The position numbers were made by a program, and so were the translations under genes. A stretch of DNA of 64,000 bases from Peptoniphilus stercorisuis (lineage in GTDB: Bacteria; Bacillota; Clostridia; Tissierellales; Peptoniphilaceae): positions 1 to 64,000 of the forward strand of contig NZ_JAGGLJ010000008.1 in the NCBI RefSeq assembly GCF_017874395.1, written 5' to 3'. The notes under the pieces are model-generated. The model searched no databases. It saw only the letters and a list, made by a program, of their open reading frames with translations, and was not told the origin of the DNA. Positions 54,737 through 64,000 of the stretch are shown here, piece after piece. Each line of letters begins with the position of its first letter. The stretch's first letter is position 1.

Positions 54737-55611
54737 AGGGAATATTAATTTTTAATAAGCCTAAAGGTATAACTTCTCATGATGTAGTTTATATTCTAAG
54801 AAGAAAAACTGGAATAAAAAGAATAGGACACACTGGAACCCTGGATCCACTTGCTGAAGGGGTTCTTCCTATGTGTATAGGTAAAGCTACGAAGGTAGCA
54901 GAATATATAAGTGCTGATACTAAAGAATATATAGCACGCCTTGAATTTGGATATGAAACAGACACTTATGACATTACAGGAACTACAACTAAAACTACAG
55001 ACTATATACCAACAATAGAGGAGGTAAGAAGTATTCTAAAAGAATTTACTGGAGAAATACTTCAGGAGCCACCTATGTATTCTGCACTTAAACACAATGG
55101 TAAAAAACTATATGAACTTGCAAGAGAAGGAATAACTGTTGAAAGAAAAAAAAGAAAAATAACTATTTCTAATTTAGAAATTTTAAATATAATATCTGAT
55201 AAAGAAATTGAAATAAAAGTAAATTGTTCTAGTGGAACTTATATTAGATCTTTAGTTAGAGATATGGGAATAGCCTTAAATTCACTATGTACAATGACAG
55301 CTTTAAAAAGAACCCAAGTTGGAAACTATAAAATAGAAGATTCAATTACTAAAGAAGAACTGGATCTAATGTCTTTAGAAGAGTTAGAAGAAAAGATTAT
55401 ATCTATGGATACAGCATTAAGTGATTTAGAAGAATTTATTTTACCAGAATGGTTTTACAATCGTGCTATTAATGGTGTACAATTTATATTGAAAAAAAAT
55501 GTTGAAGAAAAACTATATAGAGTTTATTGCAACAATGAGTTTTTGGGAATTGGCGAAGTTGTAACTAAGGATAGTGACCAAAGGTTGAAAATTAAAAAAC
55601 TCTTGTTGTAG
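54733..55611 (+). CDS. truB: tRNA pseudouridine(55) synthase
   Basis: TruB converts U55 of the T-loop to pseudouridine. The 292 residues have GILIFNKPKGITSHDVV, IGHTGTLDPLAEGVLPMCIGKATK with the catalytic Asp, and PPMYSALKHNGKKLYELARE, and a C-terminal PUA-like part. The length is usual. It is 9 bases before ribF. Confidence 0.95.
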   Translation: MKGILIFNKPKGITSHDVVYILRRKTGIKRIGHTGTLDPLAEGVLPMCIGKATKVAEYISADTKEYIARLEFGYETDTYDITGTTTKTTDYIPTIEEVRSILKEFTGEILQEPPMYSALKHNGKKLYELAREGITVERKKRKITISNLEILNIISDKEIEIKVNCSSGTYIRSLVRDMGIALNSLCTMTALKRTQVGNYKIEDSITKEELDLMSLEELEEKIISMDTALSDLEEFILPEWFYNRAINGVQFILKKNVEEKLYRVYCNNEFLGIGEVVTKDSDQRLKIKKLLL

Positions 55612-55620
55612 GGGGGACCT

Positions 55621-56532
55621 ATGGAAATTATAAAAATAGACAAAGACTATATTGCAAATGACAAATCTGTAATAGCTCTTGGGAATTTTGATGGTGTACA
55701 CTTAGGACATCGAGAATTATTAAAAACTTTAGTATCAAAGGCTAAAGAATTAAATATGAAAAGCAGTATTCTTATATTTAAAGAACATACTAAAAACTTT
55801 ATTTATAAAGAAAAACAATTTTTATTAACTTCAAATGAAGAAAAATATAGAATATTTGAAGAAATAGGAATAGATATTGTCTATGAAATAATATTCAATG
55901 AAGATATTATGACAATGACACCAGAGTATTTTGCAGAAGATTTTTTATTTAATAATTTAAAAATTAATTCTGTAATAGTAGGTTTTGATTATACTTTTGG
56001 ATATAAAGCAAGTGGAAATATTGAAATATTAAAAGAACTTTGTGAGAAAAATAATATTGATTTAAATATTATAAAACCAGTTGAAATAGAAGGAGATCTA
56101 TTATCTAGCACTTATATAAGAAATTTAATAAAATCAGGTCAAGTTGATAAGGCTAATAAATTACTAGGTCATTGTTATACAATTGATGGGTATGTAATAC
56201 ATGGAAAGCAACTTGGAAATAAAATGGGTTATCCAACAGCCAATATAGAACCTGATGTAAAATATGTAATTCCAATGTATGGAGTATATGACTCAGATAT
56301 TATAATTGATGGAAAAGTCTATAAAGCTGCTACAAATATTGGGAAAAATCCAACAATTGAAAATGAAGGATTAAGAGTAGAAGCACATATTTTAAACTTT
56401 TCAGAAAGCATTTATGGTAAAAAAGTTGCATTGAGACTTATTAAATTTTTAAGACCTGAAATCAAATTTGATACTGTAGATGAATTGTTTAAACAAATAG
56501 CTAAAGATGTAAAAGATGTAGAGAATAGGTGA
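55621..56532 (+). CDS. ribF: Bifunctional riboflavin kinase / FAD synthetase
   Basis: RibF makes FMN then FAD. The 303 residues have the nucleotidyltransferase domain (ALGNFDGVHLGHRELL; SSTYIRNLIKSGQV) and a C-terminal flavokinase domain (GNKMGYPTANIEPD; AATNIGKNPTIEN). Both active sites look complete. It closes the rimP operon run; GGGGGG lies just before the start. No FMN riboswitch is visible. Confidence 0.95.
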   Translation: MEIIKIDKDYIANDKSVIALGNFDGVHLGHRELLKTLVSKAKELNMKSSILIFKEHTKNFIYKEKQFLLTSNEEKYRIFEEIGIDIVYEIIFNEDIMTMTPEYFAEDFLFNNLKINSVIVGFDYTFGYKASGNIEILKELCEKNNIDLNIIKPVEIEGDLLSSTYIRNLIKSGQVDKANKLLGHCYTIDGYVIHGKQLGNKMGYPTANIEPDVKYVIPMYGVYDSDIIIDGKVYKAATNIGKNPTIENEGLRVEAHILNFSESIYGKKVALRLIKFLRPEIKFDTVDELFKQIAKDVKDVENR

Positions 56533-56575
56533 TTTAATTATTTACATCTTAAAAATCTTATGATAATATATTAAA

Positions 56576-56626
56576 TATAATACCATGCATGTGTTTGACG
56601 TTCCTCGGCGCTTACTTGTGCATTGG
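56576..56626 (+). promoter_or_regulatory. Promoter -10 and structured leader of rpsO
   Basis: TATAAT (56576-56581) precedes a hairpin in which CCATGCA pairs with TGCATTGG (one bulge), with GTTCCTCGGCGC in the loop. S15 represses its own translation through leader structure in several bacteria, so this is a plausible S15 site. No good -35 is seen. Confidence 0.4.
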
Positions 56627-56652
56627 CATATTAAAAATTTTGGAGGTATATA

Positions 56653-56919
56653 ATGATAAAAGCAAATGAAAAAAAAGTAATAATTGAAGAATTTAAAATT
56701 AATGAAAAAGATACTGGTTCACCAGAAGTTCAAGTAGCTATTCTTACTAAAAGAATTAATGAACTTAATGAACATTTAAAGGAACATAAAAAAGATCATC
56801 ATTCAAGAAGAGGTCTTTTAAAAATGGTTGGTAAGAGAAGAAACTTACTTAGATATTTAAAGAAAAAAGATATTGAAAGATATCGTAATCTTATTGAAAA
56901 ATTAGGAATAAGAGGTTAA
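56653..56919 (+). CDS. rpsO: 30S ribosomal protein S15
   Basis: S15 binds the 16S central domain. The 88 residues include [46 protein letters not shown], the rRNA-binding core. GGAGGTA precedes the ATG. rpsO and pnp are adjacent, as in most bacteria. Confidence 0.97.
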   Translation: MIKANEKKVIIEEFKINEKDTGSPEVQVAILTKRINELNEHLKEHKKDHHSRRGLLKMVGKRRNLLRYLKKKDIERYRNLIEKLGIRG

Positions 56920-56922
56920 TGA

Positions 56923-56957
56923 AAAAGAGCGGGGGGATGCCGCTCTTTATTTTTTAA
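56923..56957 (+). terminator. Terminator between rpsO and pnp
   Basis: AAAGAGCGG pairs with CCGCTCTTT around a GGGGATG loop, followed by a broken T-run. pnp starts 12 bases later. Confidence 0.85.
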
Positions 56958-56968
56958 GAGGAGGAAAC

Positions 56969-59065
56969 ATGGAAAAAGTTTTTACCCTAGATTTAGCAGG
57001 AAGAACTTTAAAAGTTACAATTGGAAAAGTTGCTGAACAAGCAAATGGAGCATGTCTTTTACAATATGGAGATACTGTTGTATTAGTAACAGCTACAGCT
57101 TCTAAAAATCCAAGAGAAGGAATAGATTTCTTTCCATTAAGTGTAGATTTTGAAGAAAAAATGTATTCAGTTGGAAAAATGCCTGGTGGATTTATTAAAA
57201 GAGAAGGTAGACCTAGCGATAGAGCAATACTAACTTCTAGACTAATCGATAGACCTATTAGACCACTATTTCCAGAAGGTTATAGAAATGATGTACAAGT
57301 AATTGCAACAGTATTATCAGTAGAACAAGATTGTTCTCCAGAAATTGTAGCAATGATAGGTTCTTCTATAGCTCTTGCAATATCAGACATTCCATTTGAT
57401 GGACCTACAGGTTCTGTTATGGTTGGATATATTGATGGAGAATATATAATTAACCCAACTGAAGAGCAAAGAGAAAAAACTAATATAAATTTAGTTGTTT
57501 CAGGAACTGACAGTGCCATAATGATGGTTGAAGCAGGTTCTAATATTGTAACTGAAGAAGAAATGCTAAATGCTATTATAAAAGGTCACGATGAAATTAA
57601 GAAAATTTGTACTTTTGTAGATGAAATAGTTGCAGAAGTTGGAAAAGAAAAATCTGAATATGAAGTATTTAAACCTGATGAAGAAATAGCAGAAAAAGTT
57701 AAAGAATTTGGTACAGACCTTATTGTTAACGCTATTAATGAAGCAGATAAAATGCTTAGAATAGAACAAGTTGAAAAAGCTAAAGAAACTATTAAAGAGC
57801 ATTTTGAAGATCTATTAGAAGATTATAAAAAAGATATATCTGCAGTTATGGAAGAAATTGAAGTAACTGAAGTTAGACGTGGAATACTTGAAGATGAAAT
57901 TAGACCTGATGGAAGAGCATTAACTGAAATCAGACCACTTTCTTCTGAAGTTGGACTTCTACCTAGAACTCATGGTTCAGGACTATTTACAAGAGGACAA
58001 ACACAAGCTCTTTCTGTAGCAACTTTATCTGGACTTTCAGATGTTCAAGTAATAGATGGAATAGGTGATGATACACCAAAAAGATATATTCATCATTATA
58101 ATTTCCCACCATATTGCGTAGGAGACACAAGACCAGTAAGAGGACCAGGAAGACGTGAAATCGGACATGGTGCATTAGCTGAGAAGGCATTAGTTCCAGT
58201 TATACCATCTGAAGAGGAATTCCCATATGCTATCAGAGTTGTATCTGAAGTATTAAGTTCAAATGGTTCATCATCTCAAGCTTCAATTTGTGGATCTACT
58301 TTAGCATTAATGGATGCAGGTGTTCCTATTAAAGCTCCAGTAGCAGGAATTGCAATGGGACTTATTGAAGAAAAAGGTGTAACAAAGATTTTAACAGATA
58401 TTCAAGGTCTAGAAGATCATTTCGGTGATATGGACTTTAAAGTAGCTGGAACTCGTGAGGGAATAACAGCTATTCAAATGGATATCAAAGTAGAAGGTAT
58501 CAGTAGAGAAGTTTTAGAAAAAGCTTTAGAACAAGCAAAAGTTGCAAGACTTCAAATACTAGATCATATCCATACTACTATAGAAGAACCAAGAAAAGAT
58601 TTATCAAAATTTGCTCCAATTATCCATACGATTTCTATTAAACCAGAAAAAATAGGAGATGTTATTGGTGCAGGTGGTAAAGTTATTAATAAAATAATTG
58701 AACAAACTGGCGTTAAAATAGATATAGATGAAGATGGAAAAGTTGCAGTTCTTTCTGAAGACAATGAAAAAGCACAAGAAGCTATTAAAATTATTGAAGG
58801 AATTGTAAAAGAAGTTGAACCTGGAGATATCTATGAAGGAAAAGTTAAGAAAATAATGAAATTTGGAGCTTTTGTAGAACTTAAAAAAGGAACAGAAGGA
58901 TTACTTCATATTTCAGAAATTCAACATGAAAGAACTAATAAAGTTGAAGATGTTCTTAAAGCTGGAGAAATTGTTAAAGTAAAAGTATTAGATATTGATC
59001 AAGATGGCAAAATTTCTTTATCAAGAAAAGCATTAATTGAAAAAGAAGAAAAAGATTGTCAATAA
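56969..59065 (+). CDS. pnp: Polyribonucleotide nucleotidyltransferase (PNPase)
   Basis: PNPase is a phosphorolytic 3'-5' exoribonuclease of the degradosome. The 698 residues contain two RNase PH domains (with [31 protein letters not shown] and the catalytic-side [13 protein letters not shown], and later the Asp pair in [19 protein letters not shown]). A KH domain ([19 protein letters not shown]) and an S1 domain ([16 protein letters not shown]) follow. The length is standard. Confidence 0.97.
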   Translation: MEKVFTLDLAGRTLKVTIGKVAEQANGACLLQYGDTVVLVTATASKNPREGIDFFPLSVDFEEKMYSVGKMPGGFIKREGRPSDRAILTSRLIDRPIRPLFPEGYRNDVQVIATVLSVEQDCSPEIVAMIGSSIALAISDIPFDGPTGSVMVGYIDGEYIINPTEEQREKTNINLVVSGTDSAIMMVEAGSNIVTEEEMLNAIIKGHDEIKKICTFVDEIVAEVGKEKSEYEVFKPDEEIAEKVKEFGTDLIVNAINEADKMLRIEQVEKAKETIKEHFEDLLEDYKKDISAVMEEIEVTEVRRGILEDEIRPDGRALTEIRPLSSEVGLLPRTHGSGLFTRGQTQALSVATLSGLSDVQVIDGIGDDTPKRYIHHYNFPPYCVGDTRPVRGPGRREIGHGALAEKALVPVIPSEEEFPYAIRVVSEVLSSNGSSSQASICGSTLALMDAGVPIKAPVAGIAMGLIEEKGVTKILTDIQGLEDHFGDMDFKVAGTREGITAIQMDIKVEGISREVLEKALEQAKVARLQILDHIHTTIEEPRKDLSKFAPIIHTISIKPEKIGDVIGAGGKVINKIIEQTGVKIDIDEDGKVAVLSEDNEKAQEAIKIIEGIVKEVEPGDIYEGKVKKIMKFGAFVELKKGTEGLLHISEIQHERTNKVEDVLKAGEIVKVKVLDIDQDGKISLSRKALIEKEEKDCQ

Positions 59066-59082
59066 TTGTTTATAAAATGAAT

Positions 59083-59112
59083 TAACATGAACCCACTGGT
59101 TCATGTTTTTTT
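59083..59112 (+). terminator. Terminator after pnp
   Basis: ACATGAACC pairs with GGTTCATGT around CACT, followed by seven T. Confidence 0.9.
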
Positions 59113-59131
59113 AGGAATAAAAGGAGTAATT

Positions 59132-59563
59132 ATGAAAGTTAAGATTGTAAATAAAAGTAAAAATGAACTTCCAAAGTATCAAACTAAGGGTTCTTCAGGA
59201 ATGGATTTAAGAGCAAATTTAGAAGAACCTTTAATTTTAAAAAATTTAGATAGAGCATTGGTTCCAACTGGAATTTTTGTAGAAATACCAGAGGGTTTTG
59301 AAGGACAAGTTCGTGCAAGATCAGGACTTGCTCTTAAAAAAGGATTATCACTTCCAAATGGAATAGGAACTATCGACTCAGACTACAGAGGAGAGCTTAA
59401 AGTAATAGTTATAAACCTTGGTAGAGAAGATATCATTATTAATGATGGAGATAGAATAGCTCAACTTGTAATAATGAAATATGAGCGTGCAGAAATTGAG
59501 ATAGTTGAGTCTCTTACTGATTCTGACAGACAAGAAGGTGGCTTTGGACATACTGGTGTTTAA
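59132..59563 (+). CDS. dut: dUTP diphosphatase
   Basis: Dut hydrolyses dUTP to dUMP, keeping uracil out of DNA. The 143 residues show all five trimeric dUTPase motifs: SGMDLRA, RARSGLALK, GTIDSDYRGELKV, RIAQLVI and the C-terminal GGFGHTG. ATG 59132 follows AAGGAG; an in-frame ATG 45 bases upstream lies in the pnp terminator. Confidence 0.96.
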   Translation: MKVKIVNKSKNELPKYQTKGSSGMDLRANLEEPLILKNLDRALVPTGIFVEIPEGFEGQVRARSGLALKKGLSLPNGIGTIDSDYRGELKVIVINLGREDIIINDGDRIAQLVIMKYERAEIEIVESLTDSDRQEGGFGHTGV

Positions 59564-59583
59564 TAGTTTTTGACTTTTCTTTA

Positions 59584-59592
59584 TGTTATAAT
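59584..59592 (+). promoter_or_regulatory. Extended -10 promoter of ftsK
   Basis: TGTTATAAT fits an extended -10, 22 bases before the ftsK start. TTGACT at 59570-59575 is only 11 bases away and so is not the matching -35. Confidence 0.55.
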
Positions 59593-59613
59593 TAATACAA
59601 AAGAGGTGTTATA

Positions 59614-61896
59614 TTGGACAAGAGAAAAACTAAAAAAAAATCAGTAAAGAAAAAAACTAAATCTACTAAAGAGTTAAATTCTAAAAAAATAAATGTTGAA
59701 ATTTTAGGATTATTTTTAATAGTATTTGGAATTATCTCTTTTATAAGTTTGTATAGTAATAAAATGGGCATAGTGGGAACTTTACTTTATAAATTCTTTT
59801 CCTTAACTTTAGGAAGTGGGAATTTTATAATGCCTATATTATTAGTATTTTGGGGAATAGTTTTAAATAGTAAAAATCTTATTAACTCTTATAAAAGATA
59901 TATAATAGGTACTAGTTTAATCTTACTTTGTATATTGATTATTTTAGATGGTAGTAAGCCCTATGATTTAACATTAATTGATAGAATTCAATTATCACTA
60001 GAATATGCTGATATAGCTCGCAGTGGTGGAATAATAGGAGCAATATTTGGTTTTTTTATGTATAAATTATTTGGATCAATAGGTACTTATACAATACTAA
60101 CTATTGTTATTTTAGTAAATATATATTTCATATTAAAATTAAATCTTTCAAATATTAAAGACTTATTTAAAAATATAAAAATTAAATTTGAAGAATACAA
60201 AAAAAGAGCAATAGAAAATAAAAAACAAAAAGAAATAGAAAATAACAAAGAGACTGTTAAAGAAAAAAGTGCTAAAAAAACAAAGAAAAAATCCACTAAA
60301 GAAAAAAATAAAGAAATTAGCAAGAAAAATGTTGTAATAACAGAATATAGTAGTAATAAAAATAAAGAAGATACACCAAAAAATAATGATGTAATAGATG
60401 AAAATTCAGAAGATGATGATGTAGTATTAGAAATAGATGAAATGCAAAAAAGTGATTATACATTTCCTCCTATTGAGCTATTAGACATTACAGAATTAAA
60501 GAATAATACATCAAGAGATGAAATTATTAAAAATGGCGAAATAATTGAAGAAACAATGGAAAACTTTGGAATAGATTCTAAAATTGTTGCCATTAATAAG
60601 GGTCCTGTTATTACTTGTTATGAATTAGAGCCTGCTCCAGGTGTTAAACTTAGTAAAATAGTTGCTTTAAATGATAATATTGCAATGAGTCTTGCAAGTT
60701 CGGATATTAGGATTGAAGCTCCTATTCCTGGCAAATCAGCAGTTGGAATAGAAGTTCCAAATAAAATAAAAGATCCTGTAAGTGTAAGAGAAATTATAGA
60801 AAGTGATGTATATAATAATCTAAATACAGATCTTCCACTAGCACTTGGAAAAGATGTATCAGGAGAAATTATTATATCTTCAATAGATAAAATGCCTCAC
60901 TTACTTATTGCAGGAGCAACAGGATCAGGTAAATCTGTTTGTATTAATAGTATACTTACAAGTATATTGTATAAATCATCACCTGAAGAGGTAAAGTTAA
61001 TGCTTATAGACCCTAAGGTTGTTGAGTTAAATGTATACAATGGAATTCCTCATCTATTGATACCAGTTGTAACAGATACAAAAAAAGCAGCACTTGCATT
61101 AAGTTGGGCTGTTGGAGAAATGGAAAAAAGATATAAATTATTTGCTGAAAGTTCAGTAAGAGATTTAAAATCATATAATAAAAAATTAGAAAAAAATGGA
61201 AATAAAGATGATAAACTTCCGAAAATAGTAATTGTTGTAGATGAACTTGCTGATTTAATGATGGTTGCTGCAAGTGAAGTTGAAGATTATATAGCAAGAC
61301 TTGCTCAAATGGCAAGAGCTGCAGGAATATATTTAATTATTGCAACACAAAGGCCTTCTGTAGATGTAATTACAGGTACAATTAAGGCAAATATTCCATC
61401 TAGAATTGCTTTTGCAGTATCTTCTGCTGTGGACTCAAGAACTATCTTAGATATGGGTGGAGCTGAAAAATTACTTGGAAAAGGAGATATGTTATTCTAT
61501 CCAAGTTTCTATTCAAAACCTCAAAGAGTTCAAGGTGCTTTTATAAGTGATGAAGAAGTTGAAAGTGTAGTTGACTTTATAAAAGCAAATTCATCAGATA
61601 TAAAAGAAGATAAATTAGAAAAAATTATAATAAAAGAAATAGAAAAGAAAAAGAATGAAAGTCAAAGTGAAAAAGATCCTCTATTTTTTGATGCATTATC
61701 ATATATAGTAAATGAGGAGCAAGCTTCAATTTCATTTCTACAAAGAAAACTTAGGATTGGATATTCAAGAGCTGCTCGAATTGTAGATCAAATGGAAGAA
61801 GTTGGAATACTTGGACCACATGAAGGATCTAAGCCAAGAAGTTTATTAATGAGCAAGGAAGAAATAGAAAAGATATTGGAGGAAATTAATGAATAA
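59614..61896 (+). CDS. ftsK: DNA translocase FtsK/SpoIIIE
   Basis: FtsK/SpoIIIE pumps chromosomal DNA through the division septum. The 760 residues have a Lys-rich start, about four membrane helices (28-170) and a charged Lys/Glu linker. The RecA-like motor has Walker A GATGSGKS at 434-441 and Walker [11 protein letters not shown] near 541. A C-terminal winged-helix gamma domain ([25 protein letters not shown]) reads polar sequences. The start is TTG behind AGAGGTG. It overlaps rimO by 8 bases. Confidence 0.95.
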   Translation: MDKRKTKKKSVKKKTKSTKELNSKKINVEILGLFLIVFGIISFISLYSNKMGIVGTLLYKFFSLTLGSGNFIMPILLVFWGIVLNSKNLINSYKRYIIGTSLILLCILIILDGSKPYDLTLIDRIQLSLEYADIARSGGIIGAIFGFFMYKLFGSIGTYTILTIVILVNIYFILKLNLSNIKDLFKNIKIKFEEYKKRAIENKKQKEIENNKETVKEKSAKKTKKKSTKEKNKEISKKNVVITEYSSNKNKEDTPKNNDVIDENSEDDDVVLEIDEMQKSDYTFPPIELLDITELKNNTSRDEIIKNGEIIEETMENFGIDSKIVAINKGPVITCYELEPAPGVKLSKIVALNDNIAMSLASSDIRIEAPIPGKSAVGIEVPNKIKDPVSVREIIESDVYNNLNTDLPLALGKDVSGEIIISSIDKMPHLLIAGATGSGKSVCINSILTSILYKSSPEEVKLMLIDPKVVELNVYNGIPHLLIPVVTDTKKAALALSWAVGEMEKRYKLFAESSVRDLKSYNKKLEKNGNKDDKLPKIVIVVDELADLMMVAASEVEDYIARLAQMARAAGIYLIIATQRPSVDVITGTIKANIPSRIAFAVSSAVDSRTILDMGGAEKLLGKGDMLFYPSFYSKPQRVQGAFISDEEVESVVDFIKANSSDIKEDKLEKIIIKEIEKKKNESQSEKDPLFFDALSYIVNEEQASISFLQRKLRIGYSRAARIVDQMEEVGILGPHEGSKPRSLLMSKEEIEKILEEINE

Positions 61897-63217
61897 CATT
61901 AATTTTGTAACATTAGGTTGTTCAAAAAATGAAGTTGACACATCTCTTATGAAATCTGTATTAGATAATAGTAAATATGCTGTTACAGAGGATGTTAGAG
62001 AAGCCAATATAATAGTAGTAAATACTTGTGGTTTTATAGATTCAGCAAAGGAAGAATCTATTGAAACTATATTAGAATGTGCGAAATTTAAAGATTCAGA
62101 GTTTGGAAAATGTGATAAATTAATATTAGCTGGTTGTTTAGCTCAAAGATATTCCAAAGAGTTGCTTGAAGAAATGCCAGAAGTTGATGGTATTTTAGGA
62201 ACTGGAAATATTAAAGATATTAATGTTTTTTTAGATAAAGTTTTAGATGATAAAAAAATAATTAAAGCTGATAATATTAATGATGAATATTTAGAGGGAT
62301 ATAAAAAAGAAAAAAATTCTATTTTAAAAACTGAATATGTAAAAATTTCAGAAGGTTGTAATAATAATTGTACCTATTGCATAATTCCTAAATTAAGAGG
62401 AAAAAATAGATCTAGAAATATAGAATCTATAGTAGAAGAAGTAGAGTATCTAGCTAATAATGGAACTGAAGAAGTTATTTTAATAGCTCAAAATACTACT
62501 GATTATGGAATAGATAATTATAAAGAATATAAACTTCATGAATTAATAAAAGAAATATCTAAAATAGAAAAAATTAAATGGATCAGAGTTATGTATTTAT
62601 ATCCAGATCATTTTACAGATGAACTAGTAAATGAGTTTATAAACAATGAAAAATTAGTAAAATATGTAGATATTCCACTACAACATATTAGTAACAATGT
62701 TCTTAAAAATATGAATAGAAGAACTAATAAAGATGATATTATTAATTTAATAAAAAAACTTAGAAAAAACGTGCAAAATATAGTTATAAGAACTACATTT
62801 ATAGTAGGCTTTCCAGGAGAAAGTGAAGAAGATTTCAATGAATTAACTAATTTTATTGAAGAAAATCCTTTAGATAAAGTGGGAGCTTTTAAATATTCAC
62901 AAGAAGAAGATACAGTTGCTTGTTCTATGAATAATCAAATAGATGAAGAAATAAAAGAAGATAGATTAAATAGATTAATGGAAGTACAACAAGAAATTTC
63001 ATCTAACTTACTTGAAAAAAACATTGGTAAAACTTTAGAAGTTATTGTAGAGGAAGTTGCTGGAGATAATCTATTTATAGGCAGATCTTATATGGATTCT
63101 CCAGAAATAGATGGTGTTGTATATATTCATAGTGATGAGCCTTTAGACTTAGGTAGTTTTGTTAATGTTAAAATTAATGAAACCCTAGAATATGATTTAA
63201 TAGGAGAATTAATATGA
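61889..63217 (+). CDS. rimO: Ribosomal protein S12 methylthiotransferase RimO
   Basis: RimO is a radical SAM enzyme that adds a methylthio group to Asp of S12. The 442 residues show an N-terminal UPF0004 domain ([31 protein letters not shown]), the radical SAM cluster motif [17 protein letters not shown] near 153, and a C-terminal TRAM domain. SAKEE after the second Cys favours RimO over MiaB. It overlaps ftsK and pgsA. Confidence 0.95.
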   Translation: MNNINFVTLGCSKNEVDTSLMKSVLDNSKYAVTEDVREANIIVVNTCGFIDSAKEESIETILECAKFKDSEFGKCDKLILAGCLAQRYSKELLEEMPEVDGILGTGNIKDINVFLDKVLDDKKIIKADNINDEYLEGYKKEKNSILKTEYVKISEGCNNNCTYCIIPKLRGKNRSRNIESIVEEVEYLANNGTEEVILIAQNTTDYGIDNYKEYKLHELIKEISKIEKIKWIRVMYLYPDHFTDELVNEFINNEKLVKYVDIPLQHISNNVLKNMNRRTNKDDIINLIKKLRKNVQNIVIRTTFIVGFPGESEEDFNELTNFIEENPLDKVGAFKYSQEEDTVACSMNNQIDEEIKEDRLNRLMEVQQEISSNLLEKNIGKTLEVIVEEVAGDNLFIGRSYMDSPEIDGVVYIHSDEPLDLGSFVNVKINETLEYDLIGELI

Positions 63218-63747
63218 ATTTGCCAAATAAATTAACATTTTTAAGAATATTAATGGTACCAATTTTTGTAGTATTAATGTATTGTAATTTTGAAAATTCA
63301 AGACTTGTAGCAACAGCAGTATTTGCAATAGCTTCATTCACTGATTTTTTAGATGGCTATCTTGCAAGAAGAGATGGACTTGTTACAAATTTTGGTAAAT
63401 TTGCAGATCCTTTAGCTGATAAAATCCTTGTGTGTGCAGCTCTTATTTGTTTAACTGAAATAGGAGACATTCCTGCTTGGGGCGTAATTATTATAATAGC
63501 TAGAGAATTTGCAGTTACAGGACTTCGTGTTATAGCTGCATCTGAAAATATTACAATAGCAGCAAGTAAACTTGGAAAAATAAAGACAGTATCTCAATTA
63601 ATTGCTATGATACTTTTATTATCTGATATTGTAAGTTTATATAATGCTGGTTTATATTTATTCTACTTTGCAGTTTTATTTACAATAATATCAGGAATAG
63701 ATTATTTTGTTAAAAATATTAAAGTATTGGATTTAAAAAATATTTGA
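63214..63747 (+). CDS. pgsA: CDP-diacylglycerol-glycerol-3-phosphate 3-phosphatidyltransferase
   Basis: PgsA makes phosphatidylglycerol phosphate, using the product of cdsA (42037-42804). The 177 residues have the CDP-alcohol phosphotransferase motif DFLDGYLARRDGLVTNFGKF followed by ADPLADK. Four to five helices surround it. It overlaps rimO by 4 bases and lies 8 bases before cinA, a common order in Firmicutes (rimO-pgsA-cinA-recA). Confidence 0.95.
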   Translation: MNLPNKLTFLRILMVPIFVVLMYCNFENSRLVATAVFAIASFTDFLDGYLARRDGLVTNFGKFADPLADKILVCAALICLTEIGDIPAWGVIIIIAREFAVTGLRVIAASENITIAASKLGKIKTVSQLIAMILLLSDIVSLYNAGLYLFYFAVLFTIISGIDYFVKNIKVLDLKNI

Positions 63748-63755
63748 GGTGAAAT

Positions 63756-64000
63756 TTGAAAGCTGAAATATTAACAATAGGAACAGAAGTATTAATCGGA
63801 AGTATTTTAAATACAAATGCTAAATTTTTATCTGAAAAATTATCTGAAATAGGTGTTAATGTTGAGTATCAAATTTCTGTAAAAGATGACTATGATAAAA
63901 TATATGACCAAATAAATAGATCTATAGAAAGATCAGATTTAATATTTTTATGTGGTGGACTTGGACCTACAGAAGATGATATTACAAAAGATGTTTTAGC
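63756..64000 (+). CDS. cinA: CinA, competence/damage-inducible protein (N-terminal part, cut by the window)
   Basis: The first 81 codons are present, from a TTG behind TTGAGGTGA. They show AEILTIGTEVLIGSILNTNAKFLSEKL and the GGLGPTEDDIT motif of the molybdopterin-binding-like domain. CinA family enzymes act as nicotinamide mononucleotide deamidase or ADP-ribose pyrophosphatase; the C-terminal deamidase part lies outside. recA often follows. Confidence 0.92.
   Translation, partial: MKAEILTIGTEVLIGSILNTNAKFLSEKLSEIGVNVEYQISVKDDYDKIYDQINRSIERSDLIFLCGGLGPTEDDITKDVL

Overview
The window looks like chromosome from a very AT-rich, low-GC Firmicute. The evidence is the combination of PolC-type DNA polymerase III, three T-box leaders, Prp-processed L27, an LPXTG protein with a sortase, and DUF4364 and DUF2007 proteins. 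Gene content and order best fit an anaerobic coccus of the Tissierellia/Peptoniphilaceae kind (Anaerococcus, Peptoniphilus, Parvimonas, Helcococcus and relatives). The genus is an inference; no 16S gene is present.

Layout. Positions 1-755 hold eight tRNA genes (fMet, Glu, Val, Asp, Thr, Tyr, Gly, Arg) and a terminator. Positions 0.8-9.8 kb are accessory: a copper-amine-oxidase-like domain protein, a lipoprotein, a large LPXTG adhesin, a convergent sortase, a GNAT acetyltransferase and an NhaC-type antiporter. Four of these carry a lesion or non-standard signal. The CuAO-like gene has an in-frame stop followed by 52 open codons. The lipoprotein has no ATG, GTG or TTG start. The adhesin and the GNAT gene are each one base out of frame at an A7 tract.

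Positions 10.2-15.8 kb hold rplU-prp-rpmA, then obg, yhbY, nadD, yqeK, an LCP ligase, rsfS and ridA. A DUF2007 protein and rpsD follow on the minus strand. From 17 to 27.6 kb three T-box leaders precede cysE-cysK (Cys), an MTA/SAH deaminase with trpS (Trp; pepF follows), and valS-folC (Val). In each, the specifier codon and the base of the UGGN bulge agree with the expected tRNA.

Positions 27.6-38.4 kb are mixed: DUF4364, a 44-residue membrane peptide, hpt, a CPBP protease, a sirtuin, a methyltransferase, hslO, tRNA-Phe and a second identical tRNA-Gly, iadA, an unknown protein, a 28-residue membrane peptide behind a 13-bp tandem repeat, a patatin that apparently starts at ATT, ychF, and an ABC-2 exporter.

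Positions 38.4-64 kb are conserved housekeeping genes, all on the plus strand: rpsB-tsf-pyrH-frr-uppS-cdsA-rseP-ispG-polC, then rimP-nusA-rnpM-infB-rbfA-nrnA-truB-ribF, then rpsO, pnp and dut, then ftsK-rimO-pgsA-cinA (cut by the window end). dxr is missing from its usual place between cdsA and rseP, and no ylxQ lies between rnpM and infB.

No CRISPR array, prophage, transposase or obvious new multi-gene defence system was seen. The most interesting material is the possible A-tract switch on the adhesin, the non-canonical starts, and the two unlisted small membrane peptides.
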